64,000 nt of DNA. Origin: an uncultured Blautia sp. (GTDB taxonomy: Bacteria; Bacillota; Clostridia; Lachnospirales; Lachnospiraceae). Under the pieces are notes generated by a model. The model saw only the letters and a program-made list of their open reading frames with translations, was not told the origin of the DNA and did not search any database. Shown piece after piece: positions 8,851 through 17,707 of this stretch. Position 1 is the first letter of the stretch, and each line of letters starts with the position of its first letter. The stretch covers positions 9,341-73,340 of the forward strand of contig CAKROE010000005.1 in assembly GCA_934371915.1 (NCBI GenBank). The letters are read 5' to 3'. A program made the translations under genes and the position numbers.

Positions 8851-8905
8851 TTTACAAACATTTTACAGTGTTATGATTATGCATTTTACTTTTCCCCCTT
8901 ATACT
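8851..8905 (+). promoter_or_regulatory. Pho-box-like tandem repeats and pst promoter
   Basis: Two perfect TTTACA hexamers (8851-8856 and 8862-8867) start eleven bases apart, the spacing of Bacillus PhoP boxes. A further TTTTAC lies at 8884-8889. TATACT at 8900-8905 is a good -10, while the -35 position (near 8877) is poor, as expected for an activator-dependent promoter. Phosphate control by a PhoP-type regulator is inferred from known Bacillus biology. Confidence 0.7.
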
Positions 8906-8964
8906 TGCACTTGTCAATGAGGAAGACAATTGAATATAGCAAAACAATAAAGAGGAGATTTATC

Positions 8965-9828
8965 ATGAAGAAAAAATTTTTAGCAATCGTTACAGCAGCA
9001 CTTATCGGAACAACCGCATTTGCAGCAACTGCAAGCGCAGCAAGTGGAGCCATTGATGTAATTTCCCGTGAAGACGGATCCGGAACAAGAGGAGCATTCA
9101 TCGAACTGTTTGGAATCGAAGAAAAACAGGGTGATGAAAAAGTCGACATGACAACAGAAGATGCAAGTATCACAAACAGCACTTCCGTTATGATGACAAC
9201 AGTTGCAGGCGATGAGAATGCAATCGGTTACATTTCTCTTGGTTCTCTGAATGATACAGTAAAAGCAGTAAAGATTGATGGTGCAGAAGCATCCGCAGAA
9301 AATGTAGCAAATGATACATACAAAGTATCCCGTCCATTCAACATCATAACAACTGACAAACTCAGCGATGCAGCAAAAGATTTCGAAAACTACATTCTCA
9401 GCTCTGACGGACAGCAGATCGTAGAAGACAACGGATACATCAAAGTAGCTGATGATGCTAAAGCATATGAGCAGAGCGATGCAGAAGGTAAAGTCGTTGT
9501 AGCCGGTTCTTCTTCCGTAACACCGGTTATGGAAAAACTGAAAGAAGCATATGAAAAAGCAAACGGCGGCAAGATCACAGTAGAAGTACAGCAGAGCGAT
9601 TCCACAACAGGTATCACATCCGCAGCAGAAGGCATCTGCGACATCGGTATGGCATCCCGTGAACTGAAAGACGAAGAAACAACTGAAAATCTTACAGCAA
9701 CTGAAATTGCAAGAGACGGAATCGCAGTTGTAGTAAACAATGACAATGATATTGATGAGCTGACCAGTGATCAGGTAAAAGCAATCTTCACAGGTGAGAC
9801 AACAGACTGGGAAAACCTGGCTAAATAA
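8965..9828 (+). CDS. pstS: Phosphate ABC transporter substrate-binding protein, circularly permuted
   Basis: This 287-residue protein starts at the ATG after AGAGGAG and has a signal peptide of about 26 residues (ending TASAAS). It lacks a lipobox Cys. The mature protein begins with what is normally the second half of PstS: SREDGSGTRG (34-43), AIGYISLGSLNDTVKA (86-101), VSRPFNI (121-127) and a QIVEDNGYI end (151-159). Only then come the normal N-terminal elements VVAGSSSVTPVMEKL (178-192), QQSDSTTGITSAAEG (209-223) and ASRELKDEE (230-238). All phosphate-binding elements are present but their order is permuted. It heads the pst operon. Confidence 0.9.
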   Translation: MKKKFLAIVTAALIGTTAFAATASAASGAIDVISREDGSGTRGAFIELFGIEEKQGDEKVDMTTEDASITNSTSVMMTTVAGDENAIGYISLGSLNDTVKAVKIDGAEASAENVANDTYKVSRPFNIITTDKLSDAAKDFENYILSSDGQQIVEDNGYIKVADDAKAYEQSDAEGKVVVAGSSSVTPVMEKLKEAYEKANGGKITVEVQQSDSTTGITSAAEGICDIGMASRELKDEETTENLTATEIARDGIAVVVNNDNDIDELTSDQVKAIFTGETTDWENLAK

Positions 9829-9856
9829 GTAAGACCGATACAAAACGACAGAAGAT

Positions 9857-9878
9857 GAGGCCCGGGTCACCGGGCTTC
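9857..9878 (+). promoter_or_regulatory. Hairpin between pstS and pstC
   Basis: A nine-pair stem (9857-9865 with 9870-9878, one G-U) closes a GTCA tetraloop and has no T tract. Such intercistronic stems often protect the upstream message, allowing more PstS than membrane components. That role is inferred. Confidence 0.55.
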
Positions 9879-9957
9879 GTGTATGTCCTGCATTACGTAT
9901 CAGGGACGTGCCGGCGGTGCGCATCCGATGATAATTATGAGAGAGGAAGAGTCCTGT

Positions 9958-10815
9958 ATGAATAGATTTAAAGAACAGGCCATGAAAATTGTTTTTATGG
10001 TGGCTGCCTGTGCTTCAGTCCTGGCAGTATTTCTGATTTGTTTGTTCCTGTTTGCCAACGGAATTCCGGCGATTGCCAAGATCGGCCCGCTGAAATTCTT
10101 ACTCGGAACAGTCTGGAAACCATCCAATGACAAATTTGGAATTTTCCCGATGATCATTGCCAGTATTTATGTAACAGGCGGCGCAATTCTGGTGGGTGTA
10201 CCGATTGCCTTGCTTACATCTGTATTTATGGCACGCTACTGTCCGCAGAAAATTTATCGTCCGCTGAAATCCGGAATTGAGCTGATGGCAGGAGTTCCTT
10301 CCATAGTTTATGGTTTCTTTGGCCTTGTACTTATGGTACCGCTTATTCGAAATACCTTCGGAGGAACCGGTACAAGCTGGCTGGCAGCATCCCTTCTTCT
10401 GGGAATCATGATTCTGCCGACAATTATCGGACCGACAGAATCCGCTCTTCGAAGTGTACCGGAAAGCTATTATGAAGGTTCACTTGCACTGGGGGCAACA
10501 AAAGAAAGAAGTATTTTTGTGGTTATGCTCCCGGCAGCAAAATCCGGTATTCTGGCAGCTGTAGTTCTCGGAATCGGAAGAGCGATTGGTGAAACAATGG
10601 CAGTGATCATGGTAGCCGGAAACCAGGCAAGAATGCCTGCAGGTTTACTCAAAGGTCTTCGTACCATGACAGCAAATATTGTAACTGAAATGGGTTATGC
10701 AACCGGACTTCACAGAGAAGCACTGATTGCAACAGGAGTTGTACTTTTTGTATTTATTCTGATCATCAACCTGAGTCTTTCTTTACTGAACAGGAGGTCA
10801 GAGAATGCAAACTAA
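9958..10815 (+). CDS. pstC: Phosphate ABC transporter permease PstC
   Basis: A 285-residue inner-membrane permease with about six helices. The conserved FGIFPMIIASIYVTGGAI region, GVPSIVYGFFGL and the EAA loop (SLALGATKERSIFVVMLPAA) that contacts the ATPase are present. I chose the ATG at 9958 because GAGAGGAAG lies about ten bases upstream; in-frame ATGs at 9928 and 9937 are possible but less well placed. Its end overlaps pstA by eleven bases. It pairs with PstA to form the phosphate channel. Confidence 0.93.
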   Translation: MNRFKEQAMKIVFMVAACASVLAVFLICLFLFANGIPAIAKIGPLKFLLGTVWKPSNDKFGIFPMIIASIYVTGGAILVGVPIALLTSVFMARYCPQKIYRPLKSGIELMAGVPSIVYGFFGLVLMVPLIRNTFGGTGTSWLAASLLLGIMILPTIIGPTESALRSVPESYYEGSLALGATKERSIFVVMLPAAKSGILAAVVLGIGRAIGETMAVIMVAGNQARMPAGLLKGLRTMTANIVTEMGYATGLHREALIATGVVLFVFILIINLSLSLLNRRSENAN

Positions 10816-11710
10816 TACAGCAGTAGTTGAACCGACGGTGGAAAATATGAAAAAAAGAAATCAGACATCCGCAGCAGACCGTGTCCGGTCATACCTGCGT
10901 CATCCTGGCTCCGGAGTGCTTGCACTCCTTACGGTTGGAGCAGCAATCGCTACCTTTGCAGTACTTCTTTTTCTGGTAGCATATATCCTCGTAAAAGGTA
11001 TCCCGTATCTGACACCGGATCTTTTTAGTCTGGAATATACATCCGACAATGTATCTCTTATGCCATCACTGATCAATACCTTTATCATGACCGCTTTATC
11101 CCTTGTGATTGCTGCACCGCTCGGAATTTTCGCAGCAATTTATCTTGTAGAATATGCAAAAAAAGGCAATCGTTTTGTACAGATCATCCGTATTACGGCA
11201 GAGACACTTTCCGGTATTCCATCTATTGTATATGGTCTGTTTGGTATGCTGTTTTTCGTAACAGCACTTCACTGGGGAATGTCACTTCTGGCAGGTGCAT
11301 GTACCCTTGTTATCATGGTTCTTCCGGTGATTATGAGAACTTCAGAAGAGGCATTAAAAGCAGTTCCGGATTCTTACAGAGAGGCAAGCTTCGGTTTGGG
11401 AGCAGGCAAGCTTCGTACGATTTTTACGATCGTGCTACCGTCTGCAGTACCTGGAATCCTTGCAGGAATCATCCTTGCAATCGGACGTATCATCGGTGAA
11501 ACAGCAGCTCTTCTTTACACTTCAGGAACGGTTGCACAGGTACCGAATCTGATGGGCTCCGGTCGTACACTGGCACTTCATATGTATGTACTTTCCAGTG
11601 AAGGCCTTCACATGAATCAGGCATCTGCAACTGCAGTTGTGATCCTGTTATTTGTATTACTGATTAACGGTTTGTCCGGTATGGTGGCAAAACGTATCGC
11701 GAAAGGATAA
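10805..11710 (+). CDS. pstA: Phosphate ABC transporter permease PstA
   Basis: A 301-residue permease. A polar N-terminal extension of about 38 residues precedes a first helix at about 40-62. Family landmarks are SGIPSIVYGLFGM and the EAA loop SFGLGAGKLRTIFTIVLPSA, followed by GRIIGETAALLYTSG. The start overlaps the end of pstC and its ribosome site (AGGAGG) lies in the pstC coding region, so the two are translationally linked. Confidence 0.93.
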   Translation: MQTNTAVVEPTVENMKKRNQTSAADRVRSYLRHPGSGVLALLTVGAAIATFAVLLFLVAYILVKGIPYLTPDLFSLEYTSDNVSLMPSLINTFIMTALSLVIAAPLGIFAAIYLVEYAKKGNRFVQIIRITAETLSGIPSIVYGLFGMLFFVTALHWGMSLLAGACTLVIMVLPVIMRTSEEALKAVPDSYREASFGLGAGKLRTIFTIVLPSAVPGILAGIILAIGRIIGETAALLYTSGTVAQVPNLMGSGRTLALHMYVLSSEGLHMNQASATAVVILLFVLLINGLSGMVAKRIAKG

Positions 11711-11716
11711 CGAAAC

Positions 11717-12475
11717 ATGAGTGATAATATTAAACTTTCTATTGAAGATATGAATCTCTATTACGGAAATTTTCATGCATTACATGATATCAATATGCAT
11801 ATTCCGGAAAAAGAAATAACCGCTTTTATCGGACCGAGTGGATGTGGAAAATCAACTCTTCTGAAGTCGCTGAACCGAATGAATGACCTTGTTGAGGGAT
11901 GTAAGATTACCGGAAAGGTAGAACTTGACGGAGAAGATATTTATGGTGACATGGATGTAAATATTCTCCGAAAAAGAGTCGGAATGGTATTCCAGAAGCC
12001 GAATCCGTTTCCGATGAGCATTTATGATAATGTTGCTTACGGACCGAGAACACATGGAATTCGTTCCAAAGCAAAACTGGATGAAATCGTAGAAAAATCT
12101 CTTCGCGATGCAGCAATCTGGGACGAGGTAAAAGACAGATTAAAGAAAAGCGCGCTGGGTATGTCCGGTGGACAGCAGCAGAGACTTTGCATTGCAAGAG
12201 CACTGGCAGTTGAGCCGGAAGTGCTCCTGATGGATGAGCCGACATCTGCACTTGACCCGATTTCTACATCAAAGATCGAAGAGCTTGCAATGGAATTAAA
12301 AGGAAAATATACGATCGTGATCGTTACGCATAATATGCAGCAGGCGACCCGAATTTCTGATAAAACAGCATTCTTCCTTCTGGGAGAAGTTGTAGAATTC
12401 AGCGATACAGATACTTTGTTTTCCATGCCGAAAGACAAGAGAACAGAGGACTATATTACAGGGAGGTTTGGTTGA
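11717..12475 (+). CDS. pstB: Phosphate ABC transporter ATP-binding protein PstB
   Basis: A 252-residue ATPase with Walker A GPSGCGKS (about 38-45), Q-loop [15 protein letters not shown], signature [15 protein letters not shown], Walker [13 protein letters not shown] and the switch His in VTHNM. The [14 protein letters not shown] stretch is diagnostic for PstB. It begins six bases after pstA and ends at the start of phoU. Confidence 0.96.
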   Translation: MSDNIKLSIEDMNLYYGNFHALHDINMHIPEKEITAFIGPSGCGKSTLLKSLNRMNDLVEGCKITGKVELDGEDIYGDMDVNILRKRVGMVFQKPNPFPMSIYDNVAYGPRTHGIRSKAKLDEIVEKSLRDAAIWDEVKDRLKKSALGMSGGQQQRLCIARALAVEPEVLLMDEPTSALDPISTSKIEELAMELKGKYTIVIVTHNMQQATRISDKTAFFLLGEVVEFSDTDTLFSMPKDKRTEDYITGRFG

Positions 12476-12477
12476 TT

Positions 12478-13131
12478 ATGGCAACGCATTTCGAACGGCA
12501 GCTTGAAGCACTCCATGTGCAGATCATCACGATGGGAAGCTTCTGTGAAAAAGCAATTTCTCTTTCTAATAAAGCAATCCGGGGTGAGGATTGTATCAAA
12601 GCAATCTTTGAGACAGACAGAGAAATTGATACAAAAGAACGTGAGATCGAGAATCTCTGTATGCGGATACTGCTCCACCAGCAGCCGGTAGCAAGAGATT
12701 TACGAGAGGTTTCCGCAGCACTGAAAATGATCTCTGATATGGAACGAATCGGAGATCAGGCAGCAGATATTGCAGACCTTTCAAAGTATATTGATGAGAA
12801 ACACGTTGAAATTCCTCCGCTTATCGGAAAGATGGCAGAAATGACAGTCAATATGGTTACAGAAAGCGTTGATGCCTTTGTAAAACGTGATCTGGAACTC
12901 TGCCGAAAAGTAATCGATGATGATGATCAGGTTGATGATGCATTTAATCAGATCAAAGAGGAACTGGCAGAGCTGATGTACCAGAATCTGGATGCAAAAG
13001 CAGGACTGGATCTTTTAATGACTGCAAAATATATGGAACGAATCGGAGATCATGCGGTGAATATTGCTGAGTGGGTCGAGTATGCGATTACAGGCGAACA
13101 CAGAAACAATGAGCACCAAATGGGAGGCTGA
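12478..13131 (+). CDS. phoU: Phosphate signalling protein PhoU
   Basis: A 217-residue all-helical protein of two PhoU repeats. Each repeat carries the metal-binding E/DRIGD motif: DMERIGDQAADIAD (about 83-96) and MERIGDHAVNIAEW (about 185-198). The ATG at 12478 has AGGGAGG upstream and is preferred over the in-frame TTG six bases earlier, which would overlap pstB. PhoU links PstB activity to PhoR and damps the Pho response when phosphate is abundant. Confidence 0.94.
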   Translation: MATHFERQLEALHVQIITMGSFCEKAISLSNKAIRGEDCIKAIFETDREIDTKEREIENLCMRILLHQQPVARDLREVSAALKMISDMERIGDQAADIADLSKYIDEKHVEIPPLIGKMAEMTVNMVTESVDAFVKRDLELCRKVIDDDDQVDDAFNQIKEELAELMYQNLDAKAGLDLLMTAKYMERIGDHAVNIAEWVEYAITGEHRNNEHQMGG

Positions 13132-13135
13132 TAAC

Positions 13136-14806
13136 GTGACAAAGAAAATCTTTAAATCAAATATACTGGTAGCAGTGGTTGTGCTGATATTTGGGATTGC
13201 ATGTGTGATGGCAATCCTTTATCAGCATTTCGGAAAACAGATAGATAGAGAGTTAAAAAAAGAAGCAACTTATCTGGTATATGGAGTAGAACAAAATGGC
13301 GTGGATTATCTGAATCAGATTAAAGAAAAAGATGACCGTATCACGTATATCGCAGAGGACGGAACGGTTCTTTATGATAATCAGGCAGATGTTTCTTCTA
13401 TGGAAAATCACAGTGACCGTAAAGAAGTTCAGGAAGCAATGAAATCAGGAAGCGGACGTGCAGAACGTGATTCAAAAACACTGTCACAGAAGACGATATA
13501 CTATGCACTGCGCCTATCAGACAATACAGTACTCCGTGTTTCCAGTACGCAGTTTTCGGTATGGGTGCTTCTTATGGAGATGGTACCGCCGATGATCGGT
13601 ATTGCAGTCGTGATGCTGATACTGGCCGGTCTTGTATCTATGCATATGGCAAATAAAATTGTGGAACCGATCAATAATGTAGATCTTGAGCATCCGGAGG
13701 AAAATCAGATCTATGAAGAAGTAGGACCTCTTTTAAGTAAGATATATAAGCAGAACAGACAGATCAGAAGTCAGCTGGAAGCAGCCAGACGAAATCAGGA
13801 AGAGTTTACGATCATTACAGAAAATATGCAGGAAGGTCTCCTTGTGATTGACAGTTATACAATGATCCTGTCGGGAAATTCCAGTGCATGGAAAATGTTT
13901 CAAATGCAGAAACCAAAGATTGGGGAATGTGTTTATTCGCTGAACCGTGGTGAAGAATTCCGCCTTATGATCGAACAGGTTCTGCGTGGAGAACACGGAA
14001 GTGTACGTCTGCGTCTGGGCGGCGAAGTCGTTCAGATGATCGCGAACCCTGTTACCAGAGAACAACGGGTGGCAGGTGCAGTACTTCTGCTGATCAACGA
14101 AACAGAAAAGGTGGAACGCGAACAGCTGCGCAGAGAATTTTCGGCCAATGTTTCGCATGAGCTGATGACGCCTCTGACTGCAGTATCCGGTTTTGCAGAG
14201 ATTATTCGAAACGGACTGGTCAGACAGGAAGATGTACAGAAATTTGCAGGCAGAATTTATGATGAAGCCCAGCGTCTGATCGCGTTGATCGAGGATACGA
14301 TCCGTGTATCTCAGCTTGATGAGGGAGAAACTCCGTATGACTGGGAAGAGCTGGATGCGTGTCAGATTGTCAGAGATGTGTGTGGCAGACTGAAAGAGAT
14401 TGCTGATAAGAAAAACGTTCATTTTTATATTGACGGGGATAAAACGATGCTGTACAGCGTGCGTCCGATTCTGGATGAAATCATTTATAATCTCTGCGAT
14501 AATGGAATCAAATATAATAAAGAGGACGGCACAGTAAGCATTCATCTGCGTGATCTGGGTGAACAGGTAGAGATTCGAGTCAAAGATAACGGTATAGGAA
14601 TTCCGGCAGAAGATCAGAACCGCGTATTTGAAAGATTCTATCGCGTAGACAAGAGCCATTCCAAAGAAATCGGAGGTACCGGCCTCGGTCTTTCTATTGT
14701 AAAACATGGTGTAGGTTTCCTGGGAGGAACCCTGGATCTGGTCAGCGAAATCGGCAAAGGAACCGAGATTACCATGACCTTCCCGAAAGAACGGAAAACA
14801 GTTTAA
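13136..14806 (+). CDS. phoR: Phosphate-sensor-type histidine kinase PhoR
   Basis: A 556-residue kinase starting at GTG with GGGAGG eight bases upstream, four bases after the phoU stop. It has helices at about 9-30 and 140-165 bounding an extracytoplasmic sensor. A PAS-like segment follows (FTIITENMQEGLLVID), then HisKA with SHELMTPLTAVSGFAE (phospho-acceptor His) and an ATPase with DNGIKYN (N box), DNGIGIP (G1), FERFYR (F box) and GGTGLGLSIVKH (G2). Its place at the end of the pst-phoU operon identifies it as the Pho kinase. No partner response regulator gene is in the window. Confidence 0.88.
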   Translation: MTKKIFKSNILVAVVVLIFGIACVMAILYQHFGKQIDRELKKEATYLVYGVEQNGVDYLNQIKEKDDRITYIAEDGTVLYDNQADVSSMENHSDRKEVQEAMKSGSGRAERDSKTLSQKTIYYALRLSDNTVLRVSSTQFSVWVLLMEMVPPMIGIAVVMLILAGLVSMHMANKIVEPINNVDLEHPEENQIYEEVGPLLSKIYKQNRQIRSQLEAARRNQEEFTIITENMQEGLLVIDSYTMILSGNSSAWKMFQMQKPKIGECVYSLNRGEEFRLMIEQVLRGEHGSVRLRLGGEVVQMIANPVTREQRVAGAVLLLINETEKVEREQLRREFSANVSHELMTPLTAVSGFAEIIRNGLVRQEDVQKFAGRIYDEAQRLIALIEDTIRVSQLDEGETPYDWEELDACQIVRDVCGRLKEIADKKNVHFYIDGDKTMLYSVRPILDEIIYNLCDNGIKYNKEDGTVSIHLRDLGEQVEIRVKDNGIGIPAEDQNRVFERFYRVDKSHSKEIGGTGLGLSIVKHGVGFLGGTLDLVSEIGKGTEITMTFPKERKTV

Positions 14807-14811
14807 GAACA

Positions 14812-14857
14812 TAAAAAAGATACTGACGCAATCTAAAAAGCGGTCAGTATCTTTTTT
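14812..14857. terminator. Terminator of the pst-phoU-phoR operon, probably bidirectional
   Basis: GATACTGAC (14819-14827) pairs with GTCAGTATC (14843-14851), flanked by an A run on the left and six T on the right. It also ends the convergent Cys-rich gene on the minus strand. Confidence 0.9.
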
Positions 14858-14859
14858 GG

Positions 14860-15048
14860 TTAGTAACAATATGCGCCTTCATAGCTGTTGCAGGATTCTT
14901 TCTTACGGGAAAGATTCTCACAGGAGCTGCAGCGGTTGCAGAATTCCTGTTCATAACAGGTGGCGCAGACACAATTCCCACAGTTGCTGCGGTCATAGGC
15001 CGGAGTACAGGTGTAGGGAAGAGTATCGTTTGGGCGTTCTTCCGTCAT
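14860..15048 (-). CDS. Small cysteine-rich protein
   Basis: A 62-residue protein with ten Cys, most in a cluster CGNCVCATCYEQEFCNRCSS in the middle. The ATG is preceded by GGAGAGG at good spacing and by a strong promoter, so it is a real gene despite its size. The Cys spacing suggests metal or Fe-S binding, or a modified peptide, but I recognise no family. A Tyr/Asn-rich C-terminus ends in YCY. It has no signal peptide. Confidence 0.7.
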   Translation of the reverse strand: MTEERPNDTLPYTCTPAYDRSNCGNCVCATCYEQEFCNRCSSCENLSRKKESCNSYEGAYCY

Positions 15049-15084
15049 TATTTTCACCTCTCCTGATACGTTTTTGATAACTGT

Positions 15085-15113
15085 ATTATATCTCTGTATA
15101 TCAGCAGATTCAA
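15085..15113 (-). promoter_or_regulatory. Promoter of the Cys-rich gene
   Basis: On the minus strand TTGAAT (15108-15113), 17 bases and a perfect TATAAT (15085-15090) lie about 40 bases upstream of the Cys-rich start codon. Confidence 0.65.
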
Positions 15114-15159
15114 GAAAATAATGAGAAAAATTATTAATTTTCAGAAGAATTAAAATATT

Positions 15160-16020
15160 CTATTTTGCTTCCCATCTTCCGGATGCACCGCATGGCAGCA
15201 CCAGTCCGTTTGAAGTAACAGGAAGTCCGATTTCTTGAGAATCAACATGTCCGTCGAAATCCTTAAGCTCTGTTGCGAGCATATAGGTCAGCACAGCCGG
15301 GGCAAGTCCTGTCGTATAGGAGTTGATCAGGAAAAACAGTGGATTTGGGCTTAAAAGCTTCACGCACAGCTTGATGAGCGGATGAATTGCATCCTCAATC
15401 TTCCAGATCTCACCTTTCGGGCCACGGCCGTAAGATGGAGGGTCCATAATAATCGCATCGTAGTGATTTCCGCGGCGGATTTCACGCTCTACAAATTTTA
15501 CACAGTCATCAACCAGCCAGCGGATCGGAGCTTCGGAGAGTCCGGATGCGGCCGCATTTTCTTTTGCCCAGTTGACCATGCCCTTGGAAGCGTCGACATG
15601 TGTGACATGTGCGCCGGCAGCGGCGGCAGCCAGAGTTGCACCGCCCGTGTAGGCAAAAAGATTCAGAACTTTGACCGGACGGCCCGCGTTACGGATCTTA
15701 TCTCCGAACCAGTCCCAGTTGACTGCCTGTTCCGGGAAAAGTCCGGTGTGTTTGAAACTGAATGGTTTCAGATGGAAAGTCAGATCTTTGTAATGAAGAT
15801 CCCACTGCTGTGGCAGATCAAAGAACTCCCATTCTCCGCCGCCTTTTTTGCTTCTGTGATAATGTGCGTTCATGTTTTTCCAGCCACGGCTTACCTTCGG
15901 AGTATCCCAGATAACCTGCGGGTCCGGGCGCACCAGCGTGTATTTACCCCAGCGCTCCAGTTTCTCGCCGCAGGAAGTGTCAATTACTTCGTATTCTTTC
16001 CAGTCATTTGCAATCCACAT
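15160..16020 (-). CDS. Class I SAM-dependent methyltransferase (RlmI/RlmK-like)
   Basis: A 286-residue methyltransferase. SAM-binding motif I is VLNLFAYTGGATLAAAAAG (about 119-137), followed by VDASKGMVNWAKENA and the catalytic motif MDPPSYGRG (about 193-201). The layout fits the SAM-dependent methyltransferase family related to the 23S rRNA cytosine methyltransferases RlmI/RlmK, but it lacks a PUA domain. The likely target is RNA; the exact base is not predictable. Confidence 0.85.
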   Translation of the reverse strand: MWIANDWKEYEVIDTSCGEKLERWGKYTLVRPDPQVIWDTPKVSRGWKNMNAHYHRSKKGGGEWEFFDLPQQWDLHYKDLTFHLKPFSFKHTGLFPEQAVNWDWFGDKIRNAGRPVKVLNLFAYTGGATLAAAAAGAHVTHVDASKGMVNWAKENAAASGLSEAPIRWLVDDCVKFVEREIRRGNHYDAIIMDPPSYGRGPKGEIWKIEDAIHPLIKLCVKLLSPNPLFFLINSYTTGLAPAVLTYMLATELKDFDGHVDSQEIGLPVTSNGLVLPCGASGRWEAK

Positions 16021-16359
16021 ATATATATGATAACCTTTCTTATAGTCTTATTTATATAGTTAAAATATCCCTATCTCATCAGTATAGGTGAAACGTGACG
16101 ATTCCGCAAGTAAAACTATGCAGTTTCGGGTATATGGACGATACATTTTGCGGAAATTCGTTCTGATTCGCACTTTATCACTTTGATTTGAGAAAACTTT
16201 TTATAAATAGAGAGGTGGCAGGGCTTGACAAGCAGTACTTTACCATACTAAAATATACGGGATAATAATTTAACAACAAAAGATGCATCAAAATGCTATT
16301 TAAGATGAATGAATTTTTGCCGGGACAGGATTCTGGAAGCGGCACGAGGAGGACGAACA
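16021..16359 (+). promoter_or_regulatory. Divergent intergenic region with aminotransferase promoter
   Basis: TTGACA (16225-16230), 18 bases and TAAAAT (16249-16254) form a strong plus-strand promoter about 100 bases before the aminotransferase. An eight-base inverted repeat TTCCGCAA/TTGCGGAA (16102-16109, 16148-16155) lies upstream of it and could be a regulator site or hairpin. No gene is seen here. Confidence 0.6.
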
Positions 16360-17649
16360 ATGCAGAAATACAGTGAGATGAGCAAAGAACAGCTTCAGGC
16401 TCTTAAGAAAGAGCTGGATCAGCAGTACGCAGAAATCAAGGCACAGGGACTTGCCCTGGATATGTCACGTGGTAAGCCGTCAGTTGATCAGCTGAATATT
16501 TCCATGGATATGATGGATGTTCTGTCAAGCAGCACAGACCTGAGATGTGAGACAGGTGTTGACTGCCGTAACTATGGTGTCATGGATGGTATTCCGGAAG
16601 CAAAACGTCTTCTCGGAGAGATTTCCGAAGTAGATCCGGAACACATTATCATTTACGGAAACTCCAGTCTGAATGTTATGTTTGATACGGTATCACGTTC
16701 TATGACTCACGGTGTTATGGGAAATACTCCATGGTGTAAACTGGATAAAGTAAAATTTCTCTGTCCGGTTCCGGGATATGACCGTCACTTCAAGATCACA
16801 GAATTTTTCGGTATTGAAATGATCAATGTACCGATGTCACCGGAAGGTCCGGATATGGATATGGTTGAGAAACTTGTAAGCGAAGATCCGGCAATCAAAG
16901 GTATCTGGTGTGTACCGAAATATTCTAACCCACAGGGATATACTTATTCTGAAGAAACCGTAAAACGTTTTGCACATCTGAAACCGGCAGCACCGGATTT
17001 CCGTATCTACTGGGACAATGCGTACAGCGTACATCATCTTTATGATGACGAGAAAGAACAGGATTTCCTGCTTGAGATTCTGGATGAGTGCGCAAAAGCC
17101 GGCAATCCGGATATGGTTTACAAATTTACTTCAACTTCCAAGATCAGCTTCCCGGGTTCCGGTATCGCTGCATTAGCTGCATCAAAAGCAAACCTTGATG
17201 ATATTCGTAAATATATTACAGTACAGACCATCGGACATGATAAACTGAATCAGCTCCGTCATGTAAAATTCTTCAAGGATCTTGACGGTGTTCATGCACA
17301 CATGAGCAGGCATGCAGCAATCCTCCGTCCGAAATTTGAGATGGTAGAGGCAACTCTCGAGAAAGAACTCGGTGGACTCGGAATCGGAGAATGGACAACT
17401 CCGAAGGGAGGTTACTTCATTTCCTTCGAATCCATGGAGGGATGTGCGAAAAAAATCGTAGCAATGGCAAAAGAAGCCGGTGTTGTAATGACAGGAGCAG
17501 GAGCTACCTATCCATATGGTAAAGATCCAAAAGACAGCAATATCCGTATTGCTCCGTCTTTCCCACCAATCGATGAGCTGGAAAAAGCGGCAAAGGTATT
17601 CGTTGTCTGCGTAAAACTTGCCAGCGTAGAGAAACTTCTGGCAGAATAA
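16360..17649 (+). CDS. PLP-dependent aminotransferase, aspartate-type (PF12897-like)
   Basis: A 429-residue fold-type I aminotransferase of the class that includes the Corynebacterium aspartate aminotransferase. Markers are LDMSRGKPS (about 30-38), YGNSSLNVM, the PLP Asp in IYWDNAYSVHHL and the Schiff-base Lys in TSTSKISFPGSG. The C-terminal Arg that binds the substrate carboxylate is in IRIAPSFPP. The ATG follows GAGGAGG; the longer frame from 16309 has no binding site. It likely makes or degrades aspartate or a related amino acid. Confidence 0.88.
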   Translation: MQKYSEMSKEQLQALKKELDQQYAEIKAQGLALDMSRGKPSVDQLNISMDMMDVLSSSTDLRCETGVDCRNYGVMDGIPEAKRLLGEISEVDPEHIIIYGNSSLNVMFDTVSRSMTHGVMGNTPWCKLDKVKFLCPVPGYDRHFKITEFFGIEMINVPMSPEGPDMDMVEKLVSEDPAIKGIWCVPKYSNPQGYTYSEETVKRFAHLKPAAPDFRIYWDNAYSVHHLYDDEKEQDFLLEILDECAKAGNPDMVYKFTSTSKISFPGSGIAALAASKANLDDIRKYITVQTIGHDKLNQLRHVKFFKDLDGVHAHMSRHAAILRPKFEMVEATLEKELGGLGIGEWTTPKGGYFISFESMEGCAKKIVAMAKEAGVVMTGAGATYPYGKDPKDSNIRIAPSFPPIDELEKAAKVFVVCVKLASVEKLLAE

Positions 17650-17707
17650 GATTCGGCCTTGAACAGCAACAATAAAATTTCATAGCCGCGAACGTTAAGG
17701 AGGCGCC

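Noticed and set aside
16102..16155. TTCCGCAA/TTGCGGAA inverted repeat as a terminator
   Set aside because: The loop is 38 bases and no T tract follows; kept only as a possible regulator site.
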